Shown here in pieces: positions 10,594-21,708 of a stretch of 64,000 bases of DNA. Location: the NCBI GenBank assembly GCA_023974075.1, contig CM043801.1, forward strand, positions 27,259,736-27,323,735, given 5' to 3'. The translations under genes and the position numbers were made by a program. The first letter of the stretch is position 1; every line of letters starts with the position of its first letter. The notes below the pieces were generated by a model. It had not been told where the DNA came from, made no database searches, and saw only the letters and a program-made list of their open reading frames with translations. The DNA is from Chaenocephalus aceratus. Lineage: Eukaryota > Chordata > Actinopteri > Perciformes > Channichthyidae.

Positions 10594-11885
10594 CAGGGCT
10601 CTCGACTAACTTTTTTCCCCATCCTCCCGGAACCGTCCCGAAATACAATCCAAGCCGTCCCGAAATTAATGTGGACCGTCCCGATTTTTTTCTTCTTTTT
10701 TTTCTACATTATCATTAGTTAAAATCATTCAAAGTGACCTTTAACATAAATAAAACATCATACAAATCATTAGATGATAATTCATCAACCTTTTTATTTT
10801 AGTAAATCATTCAATCACATAAACAAAGGCCAAATATATTTAAACACTCACACAAACGAGAAAATTACTCTAATATTGAATCCAATCAAGTCCCATCCAA
10901 TTAACAAACAATCCAACACTGTGTCCTGAAGACAGAACCCAGAGTAACCACTAACCAGGATGACAGTCTGTAACACAGTCAGGAGACCTTTACAAACTGC
11001 CCCGCCCCCTCGCACATAGACGGGACAGAGAGATCTCATCTGGATTGGAAAGCTCGAAAATACATCATAGACGCATGTTTTAGTCTTATTGCATATTAGA
11101 AACGGAGTTGGTGAAACTAAAACTGCGATATAATGTGTATGTAGCAATAATACATATGACATATATTTTTTAAATGTCTCCTGCCGATAAAAAGTCTGAT
11201 AACGTCGGAGCTTAACGTTACCACTGTCTTTAATAATTCCGGCCCGGGGCCCGTTTAATACCGGGGCTCGGTACCCATCCCTACATGGGGAGAGGCGCAG
11301 CATATTGCTAAGGACTAAATACGATGGAGGGTTCTCTTCTCAGCCTTATTACTCATAGGGGATGAAGAGGAGTAAGTAAATAAAGAGGCCGGCGCTCCAG
11401 GGTCAGGTTCTGCTGTGCGTTGTTGTGATTAACGGTAACACATTTCAGAATTCCTCCACGGGATGCCATTGTACATCACTAAACCCGCGAAATACACACA
11501 CTCAGTACATAGTTAGACCCAGAGCCATATTATATTAATCTGGCTAGACCATAGAGAGCGCGAATTTGCGGACCAGGAATTCGCGGGCACAGCCAGCTGG
11601 GCGGCTGGCTGACAGCCAGCGGCACAGCAGTGGCTCCATGTGTGTGTATTTCGCGGGTTGCTAAATGTTTTGTGCGTGTGTGTTTATGTTGACAAGGAGG
11701 TTTAATAACTGTGTGCTACACAAAACGTGCAGTCGGTTTCATTTTCATCGCCGTTTGTAGTAGAGTTAGCAGGATATTTTTATTTTAACTCTCGTCCCAA
11801 ATTCGTCCCAAAATTATTTTGTATCCTCCCCGACACTATTTTTTTCGGCGCCGGGACGACGGGACGTCCTTAAACTCGAGCCCTG
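10594..11885. mobile_element. hAT-like non-autonomous element (unit A, without Ty3 insert)
   Basis: 1,292 bp starting CAGGGCTCTCG and ending CTCGAGCCCTG, flanked by the 8-bp duplication CTACCATG (10586-10593 and 11886-11893). These are hAT-type termini and target size. There is no transposase ORF. The interior has several copies of a CCGTCCCGA-like motif near the left end and GTCCCAAA near the right. It contains the empty target site GTACC (11271-11275) that in B and C is occupied by a Ty3/Gypsy element. Confidence 0.7.
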
Positions 11886-12600
11886 CTACCATGGCAGGTA
11901 TCATCAGGGGGCAGGGCCGCTCGGACACGGCGTGTCCCGGCGGGCCCCCCCCTCGACGAGAGCCTGGCGGCCCATCTGCTTCCGCAGGCAGCTGGTTGGG
12001 CGGAGGGAAAGAAACCTCTGCCCCTGCGGCAACACCTTAGAAGATTTGGATAAAATGTTCAGGCTCGGGGTACAGATGGCAGCTGCGGAGAATAATCTTG
12101 GCGTGTTGGGTGTCTCCCTGATTACCCCTCAGACGGCCCCCACCCTCCCGCCTCAGGACGGGAGCGATTATCCGGACCGCTGCATTGGTCAGATGAATAA
12201 TCTGATCCATGTGGTGGCCGCCGCAGCGGGGTGGGTGATGTCCTTGGCCACAGTGGCGTTGCGTCACGTGTGGCTAGGACTCACCGCCCTATCCAAGAAG
12301 GACCGAGAGGATCTCCTTGGAGCCCCCGTGTCCATGGAGGGGCTTTTCGGGTCGATAACCTCGGTCACTCAGCGCTTTAGCCGTCTAGAGGAGGAGAGGG
12401 TGCAGTTTAGCCGCATGCTACCGCTGGCTCTTGCTCAGGCGCCACAGCGCACTCCTCCACGGGCTTCCATGCAGGCGAGGGAGTGCAGCGCGATGGCGAG
12501 ACGAAGGGAGAAGCGCCGGCACGGAGCTCCCGTGCCTGCGGCGCCCTCCACCTCTTTGGACCACCCCGTGGAACCAAAGCTGTCATTTGAATGGCGGTCA
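11886..12600 (+). pseudogene. DIRS-like ORF1, C-terminal part (unit A)
   Basis: This continues the ORF1 interrupted at 9,033. After a frame slip near 12,040 it reads through FRLGVQMAAAENNLGVL, then LSKKDREDLLGAPVSMEGLF and a charged helix to about 12,600. The 'KDREDLLGAPVS..GLFG' block resembles the conserved C-terminal block of fish DIRS ORF1 (memory-based). Removing the LINE and hAT insertions joins the two parts in a sensible frame across CCTACCATGG. No recombinase or RT ORF of the element follows. Confidence 0.5.
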
Positions 12601-12858
12601 ATACAAATGTTGAAGTTTTTGCCAATCCGATCAGAAATGTAAGAAAACCGTGGATTTTTGGATATTCAAAGAGCCCGATTACAATGGCCAGACAGGCAAA
12701 CAATTACATTAAATCATTGGTAATCGACGATCGGGCTCGATATATGGTTAAATATAGCAGTAGGTGATCGATATCCATAGATGAGAGTAACATCTACGTC
12801 ACTTTACGGCCCTGCCCACTTTTGGGGGAAACAACGCTGTCATTTGAATGGCGATCAA
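12579..12858. repeat. Segment flanked by 23-bp direct repeats
   Basis: The run GCTGTCATTTGAATGGCG, then (G/A)TCAA, occurs at 12,579-12,601 and again at 12,836-12,858, enclosing about 235 bp. The enclosed DNA has a short inverted pair (AGCCCGAT / ATCGGGCT). It could be a small insertion with a long target duplication or a recombination scar. The P-like element of B and C lies just before the second repeat. Confidence 0.5.
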
Positions 12859-13529
12859 GACTGAAGCCACAGAGCTCTTCTTTTACTGTCCTTTTTTCTT
12901 AGAGGAAGTACAGAAACACGTAACTCTGGATGTGTTTTAATGTTTGAGATGCAATAAATGACATATTACCTTATCTTAACAGAACTACGCCTATATTGCG
13001 TACAGCGCCCATAAACTATGCCCCCCCCCACAAATCAGGTAAGTTGAAGTGCCCCAGGGAGGGGAGGTGGGGTCAAGTGTCACTGACTGACACTTGCAAT
13101 GTTAGTGCCCTGGTTGATAGAAATTCAGTTTTGTTTTTGGCAAAATGTCAGAAATAAAAAACTGTTGTGCATTTTTCAATTCAAAATTATAAAAGCCAAG
13201 TCTCTCTTTATAGATGTCAAAATGAACCTGGACGCCCCCTGCGTTCAGCTCACATATTAATGAATATATAATATGTCTTCTTCCAGACTATTTGAAGGCA
13301 GAAATCCAAAATAAACATTGATGTGGTTATTTTAATAATTTTGTAGAATCTGTAGAATTATCCCACATTTACAAAAAGTTATCTTTAGCTAATGCTGAAT
13401 TTGAAACATGTAGACATTGAATTTCAGAAAATGTGTAATAATAACACCAAATATGTATTATATACAAATGAATAGGCTTAGATGTTCAGAAAAAACTAAA
13501 ACCAATGAATGAAAAATGAAAAGAAAACG
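12859..13529. other. Spacer between mobile block and astacin gene (unit A)
   Basis: Conserved in B and C. It contains short C-runs and A/T-rich DNA. I see no ORF with support and no RNA gene. Confidence 0.6.
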
Positions 13530-13546
13530 TGGTACGTTAAAGTAAC

Positions 13547-13552
13547 TTTATT
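13547..13552 (-). terminator. Polyadenylation signal of astacin A
   Basis: AATAAA on the minus strand, about 95 bases beyond the stop-codon exon boundary. The same signal is at 34336-34341 (B) and 55132-55137 (C). Confidence 0.75.
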
Positions 13553-13643
13553 GTATGATGATTGACTCTGCAGCTTCTGTTGTTGATAGAGCTTCAGGAG
13601 ACAGTATTCTTCTGATCCTGAGTCAGCACACATGGACAGCTTC

Positions 13644-13882
13644 CTCTGTAACAGTGAGAGGAGGGTTAGGTCAAAATGAGTGTGTAGTACAGACACAAGT
13701 GATAATGTGGTCATGTGGACACTCACAGCACTGGTAGAGAGTGTTGAGTCTGGCCTTATCATTGCGGCTCATCTCCTTAGCGTTGCCAAAGGACACGTTG
13801 GCGTTAGGGATGGGGACCATGGTGGGCTGGCCATTCTTGGAGAAGGCAGTCCTACAAGAGGACAGAAAGCAGTTACAGTGAG

Positions 13883-13941
<59 letters not shown>

Positions 13942-16457
13942 CACACACATAATCAAACACACTGTGACTTCATGTTGTTCTCACCTGAAGTACTGCATGA
14001 CAGAGTTGTAGTCGTAGGGAGTGCCCTGGTTCAGGGTGGCAATCTTGTTGAAGTTGTACTCCATACCTAGAAAAGATACATTAAAGAAATGTGTAATTAC
14101 TTTGGTTTGAATTCACTTTTACACAGGATAGAATCCAGCTGCTGAAGAAATATCCATCTGCATCTGAATACTTGTCTTCCGTTTACCGGCTCTCCTCTCT
14201 CCTCTTTTTATCATTGTGAATAACAAACAGCTCCATTACCAGACACGACGTTCTGCAGCAGGACTCTGATGTGGTTGTCTCTGTCAGAGCGGGTCTGCTC
14301 GTGGTTGAAGCCCAGAGCGTGGAGCAGCTCGTGCTGGACGGTGTGATGGTAAAGACATCCGCTGCGGGCCAGAGACACCACCTGCTTTCCACCACGACGG
14401 CCGACAAAGGACCAGCAGCTGGACAGAGTGAGAGGTGAGTTAAAGGACACTGAGGTGTGAGGAAAGCTTTGGTCTCCAACTCTTTGACAACATCAGTTTC
14501 TCACCCATTCTGGGACTCGATCTGCAGCCAGTCGCGGTCGTTGCTCCTGGTGGGTCTGAAGCGGATGCAGGAGACGGAGGAGAAGGACTCCAGTCCACGG
14601 GTGATGATGGCCCTCTCGCGGGAGGCTGGGAGGAGCATAGCACACAATATTTAGCTTATTTAAGAGCTTTTATTTTTCTTGAACTTACATCACAGGTATG
14701 CTCACTACAGCAGATAATCTTTAAAATGGAGTGTAACAACAACTCCTGGAGGTTTGCATTATTTAGTGCCTACAAACCCATAAATGGTCAAATGAGACTG
14801 GGATTCAACAAAACCATTCAGATTTGCCTCCCTTCTACGTTACGTGTAGGTTCAGTACTGAATATCTCCATCCAATTTATCCATAATTTTAAGCCAATCA
14901 GAGCAGGTTTGTGTTTACACAAACTTAAAGAGACAGGCGCTAAAAGGAGTCATTTCAGATGGAGAATGAACGTAGGTATTTACAGTCAGACATTAAGAGA
15001 GACAGATTATATGTTTTTTTAACAATAAAACATGTAATCATGTTCTAGTAGAAACCCCAAATTTAGGAATGCATCTAAAAATCAGCATTTTATGTGCCCT
15101 TTAATTGAGTTATAGTTATTTAGAGTCATTTAGCCCTGATAGTGATTCCAGTTTAAATGAGAGGAGTTTCTGTTTGCTTGTTGAACGCATTTGTTGGCAT
15201 AGGAGAATAAATAAATTACATAAATAACTGTAATGATACTCCTAATTCAAAGGGCCTTCCCACCTTGGTGATATCATTTTTGTTTCTGAATCCTTATTAT
15301 GTTTGACCTATTCTAATCAGTTTTTATTTGTAGTCTGTCATGTCATGACTCCATGGTTCCTGGCTTAGTGGACCGATTACAGTGTTGTATATGAACCCTT
15401 CTCCCCTCAGTCTCACTCTCAAGCCTTTTTATAAGAGATGCTGCTACAGGAAGCTGCATTAAAAGTGGAAGCCTACAGGATACAGACAGACATGTTAGCC
15501 TGGCTGTGTGAGACTTACAGAAGTTGTTGGTGATGTAATAAGGAATGTAGACCTTTCCATCACTGTTCTTTAGCCACTTGCAGCCACGGCTGGTGCAGGG
15601 GTCGGCGTTTCTCTCTGCCTCGTTGTCGATGGCGATGTCCAACTCAGTCAGGATGGGCCCATTGTCGGAGCGAACTGAAACACATCACACAGCATCTCAA
15701 ACTCCTGCTGAGGATATACTGATAGAAGACGAGGAGCATGGAGGTGCAGCTCACACTCACCCAGATCTTTGTTGGCTCTCTCCAGAATTTCAGACACAGA
15801 AAGCTCCTCTGATTCCTTCTCTGCAGAGAGACATCAACAACACCATTTTATTTTGTGTAAAAACACAGCAGCACAAACTGTGCATGTAAAGACTTGAGGT
15901 CTGATCATTAGAACAGATACATACCTGCCTGCAGGTTCAGCGTGGGATTAGAGGAGAGAAGACAAACACAGTTTAAATTACAGCTAAAACTTAACAGAAC
16001 AATATTTTTATAAAATAACCACTGTGTCTTAAGGCAAGCCACTACAGGCAAAAACATCATTTGTTATACGCTGTTTGGGCTATTTTGCTTCCTTCAGACT
16101 AGTTGTGGAATCCAAAATTGACATTAGGTTTTTTTTTGTTTGACAAAATTATTTTTCGTGCAGATCAGGTATCATCATCTGTGACAAACTTCTCTTAAAA
16201 AACAAAAAAGTAGTGCACATAGATCATACATAATGGTCAGCTCAGCAGTTTAAAAAAAATAATTATAAAACGCATCTCCCAGCAGATGGGAAGATGAGCG
16301 GCTTCATATAATATACAAGAATCCTTTCATCAAACATGCATTTTAACATGAAAATTATGAGCTGATATCACCCTGCCATTGCTCCTACCTCAGTGTCGGC
16401 CCAGCAGCAGGCAGACAGCAGCAGCAGAGCGAGAGCGGAGAACTTGAAGACAGACAT
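13644..16457 (-). CDS. Six-cysteine astacin metalloprotease, hatching-enzyme-like, copy A
   Basis: Nine coding exons on the minus strand: 16457-16389, 15928-15925 (4 nt), 15820-15761, 15674-15519, 14625-14505, 14418-14240, 14066-13985, 13851-13727, and 13645-13644 (finishing the TAG). Total 798 nt, 265 aa. Signal peptide 1-20 (MSVFKFSALALLLLSACCWA), propeptide to about 66, maturation probably at R66-N67. Zinc site HELLHALGFNHE at 166-177 (H166, H170, H176 ligands; E167 catalytic), then TRSDRD; Met-turn SVMQY at 218-222 with Tyr222 as the usual fifth ligand (His replaced by Gln). Six mature cysteines (C71, C76, C116, C138, C158, C265): the two canonical pairs plus the extra N-terminal pair of the fish C6AST/hatching-enzyme group. 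Secreted zinc endopeptidase; the substrate cannot be told from sequence. No frameshift or stop seen. Confidence 0.9.
13884..13939. repeat. (CA)n microsatellite in an astacin intron (unit A)
   Basis: About 28 CA units between coding exons ending at 13851 and starting at 13985. The same tract is about 15 units in B (34,673-34,703) and 16 in C (55,469-55,501), so it is a length marker that separates the copies. Confidence 0.95.
15925..15928 (-). other. Predicted 4-nt microexon (GCAG) of astacin A
   Basis: Between the signal-peptide exon (phase 0) and the propeptide exon (which begins with two bases of a split codon), one base modulo three is needed. Minus-strand GCAG at 15925-15928 is preceded by a pyrimidine-rich acceptor ending CTGCAG and followed by a strong donor GTATGT. 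Including it gives Asp-Thr-Glu-Ala-Glu-Lys in frame and a total CDS divisible by three. The next upstream AG gives an in-phase stop. The same arrangement is at the matching site in units B and C. Confidence 0.6.
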
Positions 16458-16588
16458 CCTGCAGGACACACACAGCTTCACTCAGTGCACAGACGCACAC
16501 AGAGGAATATACACACTGAAACAAAGTGCACAATGAACTCACCTTGGATCCTCGGTGTGGGTTAGTGCAGAGGAGGTCTCTCGCCAGC

Positions 16589-16598
16589 TTTTTATATA
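16589..16598 (-). promoter_or_regulatory. TATA box of astacin A
   Basis: TATATAAAAA on the minus strand. A non-coding first exon (16543 to about 16,565) with donor GTGAGT follows, then an intron to the ATG exon, whose acceptor is CTGCAG next to 16458. The same box is at 37356-37365 (B) and 58152-58161 (C). Confidence 0.7.
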
Positions 16599-16599
16599 C

Positions 16600-18140
16600 G
16601 TTCAGCTGTGTCTGTCAGCCCAAATATGGAATATCTGAGTACAGCAAGTCACAGAATCAGCTAAACTCACGGGCTTATCTGCAATGTATGTTGCATACAT
16701 ATTATACAGGTGGGAAATGAACAGCTGTCAACAATTCAGTTGTCAGCATTTAAGTATATGTATGAAATGAGAATGTCTACGAAAGAATAACCTGCAATTA
16801 CACAATTACATTAACTGTGCATTTTTCCATTGCAGACAGATCAGTTAATTAAATCTCATCACATTTCCCTAAAGGTTCATATAAAACTAAACCGCATTAG
16901 TAGTTCTGTTATAAAAACAAATATTGAAGACAATAAATGTTTATAATAATAATTGCAAATGATATTTATTGCTACGGTTAAAAGAGGCTGGATGATATTG
17001 TAACATTCCCAAAATGTTTCTGCATCTGAAAGTTGTTTTGTGTGCTGTTCTGTGTTTATTGGACACACCTGGACTCTGATTGGACAGTACATTGATAATA
17101 GAGGCGTAAACTCTACTTGAAAAGTCTCTTGGAAAAATTCGTTTGTGTAACACACTTCATGGTTAGGAAGTATTTTATGCATGTTTAATAATGTATCTAT
17201 CGACATAGCCCATTGTCTGGGCCCCTATCTCAAGCTTCCAATAGCTCATGGGTTTCCCATTTCCCATTTCTATGATTGATCTTATATTTGGATTTAAACT
17301 TGTGTATAAATAAATACAATTAAATGAAGGGATATTTAATTTTTCTGTATTATTAAGTATGCAAGGTTTGTTTTGTCACCTGATTGGGTGTGTCTGACCC
17401 CGGAAGGGCACACTTTTTTGCATATTATTTTTTTGCATATGTTATTTGCTCCATGTGGTGGAGATCCCACGCTCTCTGAATCCAGCAGTTATAGGTGGGC
17501 GTTTCTGTTTTCAACCATTCAATGGTGATGCACTTCAGGGCCGCTGTCAATACAATTCTTAATAGATATGTCTTAGACCTCCCTTCTAGACCCTCAGGTA
17601 AAACTCCCAGTAGAGCCACAATCAGATTTAGAGCTAGATTTAACTAAATAAAACATGTTTTCATGCAACTTCCTGTATGAAGTCATATGTAATTTTATTT
17701 TTGAAATAATGTTTTGGATTCTCATAGGTTGTTCCAGTACAATAGAGACGACTAATATGTTGAAGCTCTCTTAACTTTGAAAGATTGCATTTAAAAACAC
17801 TCAAAAGCAGCGCCTCTGTTCAGAAACTGTCACCTTTATCTTGTGCAATACCCATCACACTGTAAATGCTACCATTATTTGAAAAGAAGTTACAATGAAC
17901 ACAGTTGATATTTAGGTTTAAAAATAACCACATTATGTTCAGAATAGTGAACTGACCCCTTAATGTTAAAAAGACAAATGATGACTTTATGTCTTAATGT
18001 TAACTGATTTGAAATGTATTGAATGTGTTAAATGTTATATATTTTGTAATACAATGTGCATAGGTTTGTTACGTGTCAAAGTAAGAGGCATTGTATCTAG
18101 TAATTTGGGACAAAGAGCACAAGACCCACAAGGTATGCCA
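16600..18140. other. Spacer between astacin A and 6C copy B, with unit junction
   Basis: This is the shared upstream region of a minus-strand astacin and a plus-strand 6C gene, so any elements between could act on both. The unit junction lies at 17,650/17,651. I see no coding exon, only A/T-rich DNA and a TTTTTTGCATAT duplication near 17,415-17,440. It is nearly identical to 37,370-38,910. Confidence 0.6.
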
Positions 18141-18210
18141 TTAACACAGCATCCAGCTCTCTCAGAAACACCACTGCTCTCCAGGAGGAAGAAACCTGCT
18201 CCGTATCAAC

Positions 18211-20051
18211 ATGAAGACTCTGCTGCTGGCCTCTGCTCTCTTTGCAGGACTCTTTGTCCCTCTGGCTGCCGTCCCTGTTCCTACTCCTGCTCCTTATCAT
18301 GCCTTCTGCAGAACAATGTGGTGAGTTGGGATGCTGATCTGGTTCTGAGATGTTACATGTGTTGTGTGTTTCATCATGAGATGAGACAATATTTTGGTGT
18401 CAGGAAAGTAAAAAAACAGAAACTGGATAAAAAGTTGCAACATGTTACTCTGAATTGTTGTTGTTTTTTTGCTCCAGGCTCTTTGCAGGACCTTGTACTG
18501 ATATCAAGACCATGTTAGTCACACAGATTCTAGCCTCCAGCCCTGAGTATACGGTAAGAGCCGCTGTGCTGTTGATGATGTTTTAGACCAGGGATGTGCA
18601 AACTACGGCCCGGGGTCCAAATGTGGCCCGCACGCCATTTTGAATCGGCCCTCAGCTAATTAAAAAAGTGTAATGAAATATGGCCCACAAATGAGCATTG
18701 TTCTTGTTTTATATTGTACTTCTTAAATATACATGTAAACATGTATTATACAGTATTCATGTGTTAATACAACAAATAACATTTTCTAACAAATCTAAGT
18801 TGATTAGAAAAAGCCCAATAACTTATTTACATAACAAGCTTGAAATAGACGCTTCCTATTTCCTCTTATTATAAGCAATCTGAGGCTTCCATTTTAACGA
18901 ATGAACTGAATGTATCAAACCGTATGAAGATCTGTGATTTAAGCTGTTTGTTTCAAGTATCAAGCATGAATTACCTACATTTGATTGATTTTGCTAACTT
19001 ACAACTTAACTGATAAGGCAATATACCTCGAGTGAGCGGCCCAGCCCTTCTTATATTTTTCTGTATGTGGCCCTTGGAGAAAAGGGTTTGGACCCCCGTT
19101 TTTAGACGGTTAAGACAAAATAACAGACACCAGTTCTATTATCTTCATGTATAATAATGTTTAGTGAAATGCTATGTTTCTGTTTCAGCTTGTGTCAGTC
19201 TTCCCTGGTTTTGTCAAAGCCAACCACACGTCCCCGAAGACCCCCGAAGGAGAGACCATCATCATCTCATTTTACCCCACCATAGTGACTGGAGGCTGTC
19301 GCATGAGTTAAGTATCAAAGATGCTCAATATATTATAGCTTTAAAACAAATGCAAATAAATGGTTCACTGTAAAATTGTGACTTTTTTTTTTTCTTTTAA
19401 CAAAACGATTTGCTTGGTGTGTATTATCTGCCCAAAAAATAACTTTCTTGTTGTCTCCTGGGAGATAAACATTGGGATTATTACCTCTGCAGCCCGTTTA
19501 CATGCACAACAACCTATATAACTCACCACAGGAAAGGGAAAACCCCCAAAAGCATAATAAGGCCTCTGTATCCGATGATCTGCTGAGCTACTGTATTTGA
19601 GAAACAGAAATTCACAAGAAAATAATAATTTGAGTAGAATTGTAACTTTCGGACAAATCTATGTTGTGTATTTCCTTACTCCACCAGGCACTGTCCAAAT
19701 CTAATGGATTCACCAGTCTTCTCGATGGTGGACAGAACTACTGCAACCTCTACAATCTGGTGTCAGGTGAGTTCAGGACCACTCCTCAACATGAACTGTC
19801 TCCCCCATGCATCCTTTTCTCTTTGATTCTTTTAAAGCTTGACACCATTGACACCATTCAGGATGATACATTGTCATGCTTGCACTTTTTAAAATGTATA
19901 TCTGTTTAATGAATGTCATTGAGTAGAATGAATGTAATTAATTTGTGTTTGTTTGTGTCTTGTAGTGAGCGGCCTCATGGAAGAACCAGGCTTCATGGAG
20001 ATAACCAATGAATGGGCTTGCATGGGCTACAAACTTGCCACCTGTAGCTAA
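18211..20051 (+). pseudogene. 6C gene copy B, damaged
   Basis: The five exons align with copy A: 18211-18320, 18478-18553, 19189-19308, 19688-19766, 19966-20051. The reading frame inside each exon is open, with small changes (signal peptide VPLAAV, exon 3 KANHTSPK, exon 5 VSGL...ITNEW). Two lesions are likely to disable it. The exon 3 donor AGT|GTAAGT of copy A has lost one G and reads AGT TAAGT, which removes the GT and puts a TAA directly in frame at 19309-19311; without splicing the product would stop after C99 and lack the last three cysteines. Upstream, the 71-bp segment with the TATA box is absent. Both lesions are also in copy C. A truncated secreted product cannot be ruled out. Confidence 0.75.
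18589..19099. mobile_element. hAT-like element in intron 2 of 6C copy B
   Basis: Orthologue of the unit A insertion with the same TTTTAGAC duplication (18581-18588, 19100-19107). The left terminus has drifted to CAGGGATGTGC. Confidence 0.75.
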
Positions 20052-20172
20052 GCTTGCTTCACCAAATCATGTTGGGATTTGATATATTTGATTTGGAAAT
20101 GGGTTTTTTTCACCTTATGCATGCATGCACCCTTAAGAAAAAAGACCAATAAAATATATTGCAACTGATATT

Positions 20173-20437
20173 GGTAATCCTCAGCCCCCCTTGTTTGTTC
20201 TCTCCCTTTTTGGATATAGCCCTGTATGACGGTTTTTATAAATTGTATTTTTACTATTGTATAAATAAACTGTTCTATTTTTGATAATTTAACCACGTCT
20301 CTTGTTCTATGAGTCAGATTTCCCTGGGTGAAATTCCCAGGGTGGCGTTGTCGGACTTAGCGGTTTAAACCAACAAATTATTATATTTATTCTGCGGCCA
20401 CTGCTACAAACTATAGTATAGTATAGCAACTGATATT
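20173..20437. mobile_element. 265-bp insertion present in B, absent in A
   Basis: GCAACTGATATT at 20161-20172 is repeated at 20426-20437; unit A has a single GCAACTGATTTT. The insert has an AATAAA-like run and the stretch TGGCGTTGTCGGACTT, which resembles a retroelement primer-binding site, so it may be an LTR-derived fragment. No inverted termini are evident. Confidence 0.5.
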
Positions 20438-20767
20438 GCTTCCTGCTCCTTTTTTATTTTCAGAACAAGTATAGGAATCTGTTATTTGTCCCACAGCGAG
20501 GAAATGTGCATTATTACATGAAATTACCAGTGCAAATAAAAGTAATAGCTAAGATGAGTACGCTAACATTTTGAATAGAGAGAAAAACAGGTTAATAAAA
20601 TAACATAAAATAAGAACATATATAAACATAAGTATAAAAGCATTATGAAAAGGAAGTGAACAGGTATCAGCCAATTATGAAATTATACACATGTAAAAAA
20701 AAAAAATATATATATATATATATTGGACATAGCAGTGTTTTTGCACAACAGTGTTATAGTCTATATT

Positions 20768-20768
<1 letters not shown>

Positions 20769-20843
<75 letters not shown>

Positions 20844-20846
20844 TGT
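20769..20846. repeat. GT/GCGT microsatellite (unit B)
   Basis: GT run followed by GC and GCGT repeats; expanded relative to unit A. Confidence 0.95.
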
Positions 20847-21708
20847 TGGTCTACCAGGGGCCGTGGCCTTTGTAAAGTCTGACCGCTGCAGGAAGAAAGA
20901 TTGCCGCTGCACTAGTGCCCTCTACTGATCCTCACAATAAGTCCTTCATCAGTTTATCAGGGGAGTAGAGATACTGTCAGACATTGTGAAGGAAATTATT
21001 TACAGAAATCTCCTGTATAATTTAAACGTTAGCCCTGCACAACACTGTATTTCCCTGTGTGATGGTGAACATCTCTTTCTCTCTCCCCTGACTTCTAGTT
21101 TAGGGAATATTGTTTGCCTCCAGTGCATTAGGTCCAGGGTTTTTGTGCAAAGAGCTTTTTAATAATCATACAGTTAATCATACCCTGGTTTGAATATGCC
21201 AAGCAGTACACATTTCATTGGTCACTATAATTTCATGTGAGATAAGATCACATCAACAAACTATTCATATTCTCGTTTTGGCTGTCTTAACCGGGTCACA
21301 GAGTGAAACAAAATGGAATATTCTGGCAGATACAAACCAGGCTAGGATCTATCTGTGATTTCTTAACAGTTTTTGGGAGAAGAAAAAATGTTGGCCTCTC
21401 CCTCGAAGGAAAAATCATATCATGAGAGCAATTGCATAAAACCTTAGGAGGTAGAAGGCAAGAGAGACAGGACTGCGCACTCTCCACAGTTTTTTCCTCA
21501 AACCCAAAAGAAAAGGAGAGCAAAAAGATTTTCTTAGAGAAAAGTGACTTATAGATAAAACTATTTTTTGTTCAAGGTGTGGCTCCCATGTTCAGTTGCA
21601 AAAAAGAAACAGAGCATAATGAAATGGTAACGTTTTATTGTTTTACCCTACAGTCAGAGGTATGTATAATATATAAAATAATAGTTATATACTTGGGCAA
21701 AACAACAT

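Larger units (their letters stand above)
3385..17650. repeat. Segmental tandem unit A (14.3 kb)
   Basis: First of three head-to-tail copies. It contains an intact 6C gene, a truncated minus-strand 6C paralogue, a DIRS/LINE/hAT nest and an astacin gene. It lacks three insertions present in B and C: 265 bp after the 6C gene, a 4.86-kb Ty3/Gypsy element and a 2.1-kb P-like element. It keeps about 1.1 kb (7,525-8,646) that B and C have lost, and 71 bp of promoter. Its right boundary is set by the run ACTAAATA at 17,643-17,650, which recurs at 38,410-38,417 and 59,211-59,218. Confidence 0.85.

Noticed and set aside
11932..12642. 236-codon frame MSRRAPPSTR... as a host gene
   Set aside because: Its conserved block resembles DIRS-type ORF1, it recurs in all units, and removal of insertions joins it to an upstream ORF1 half.
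13671..13960. Open frames of repeated Cys-Val or His-Thr residues around the CA tract
   Set aside because: They are translations of the microsatellite on either strand, fused to shadow frames of astacin exon 9.
14183..14643. Overlapping minus-strand frames (METKAFLTPQ..., MLCSSQPPAR...)
   Set aside because: Out-of-frame readings of astacin exons 6-7; the correct frame carries HELLHALGFNHE.
20173..20437. Calling the insert a solo LTR
   Set aside because: Ends do not read as clear TG...CA and the duplication is 12 bp rather than 4-6 bp.
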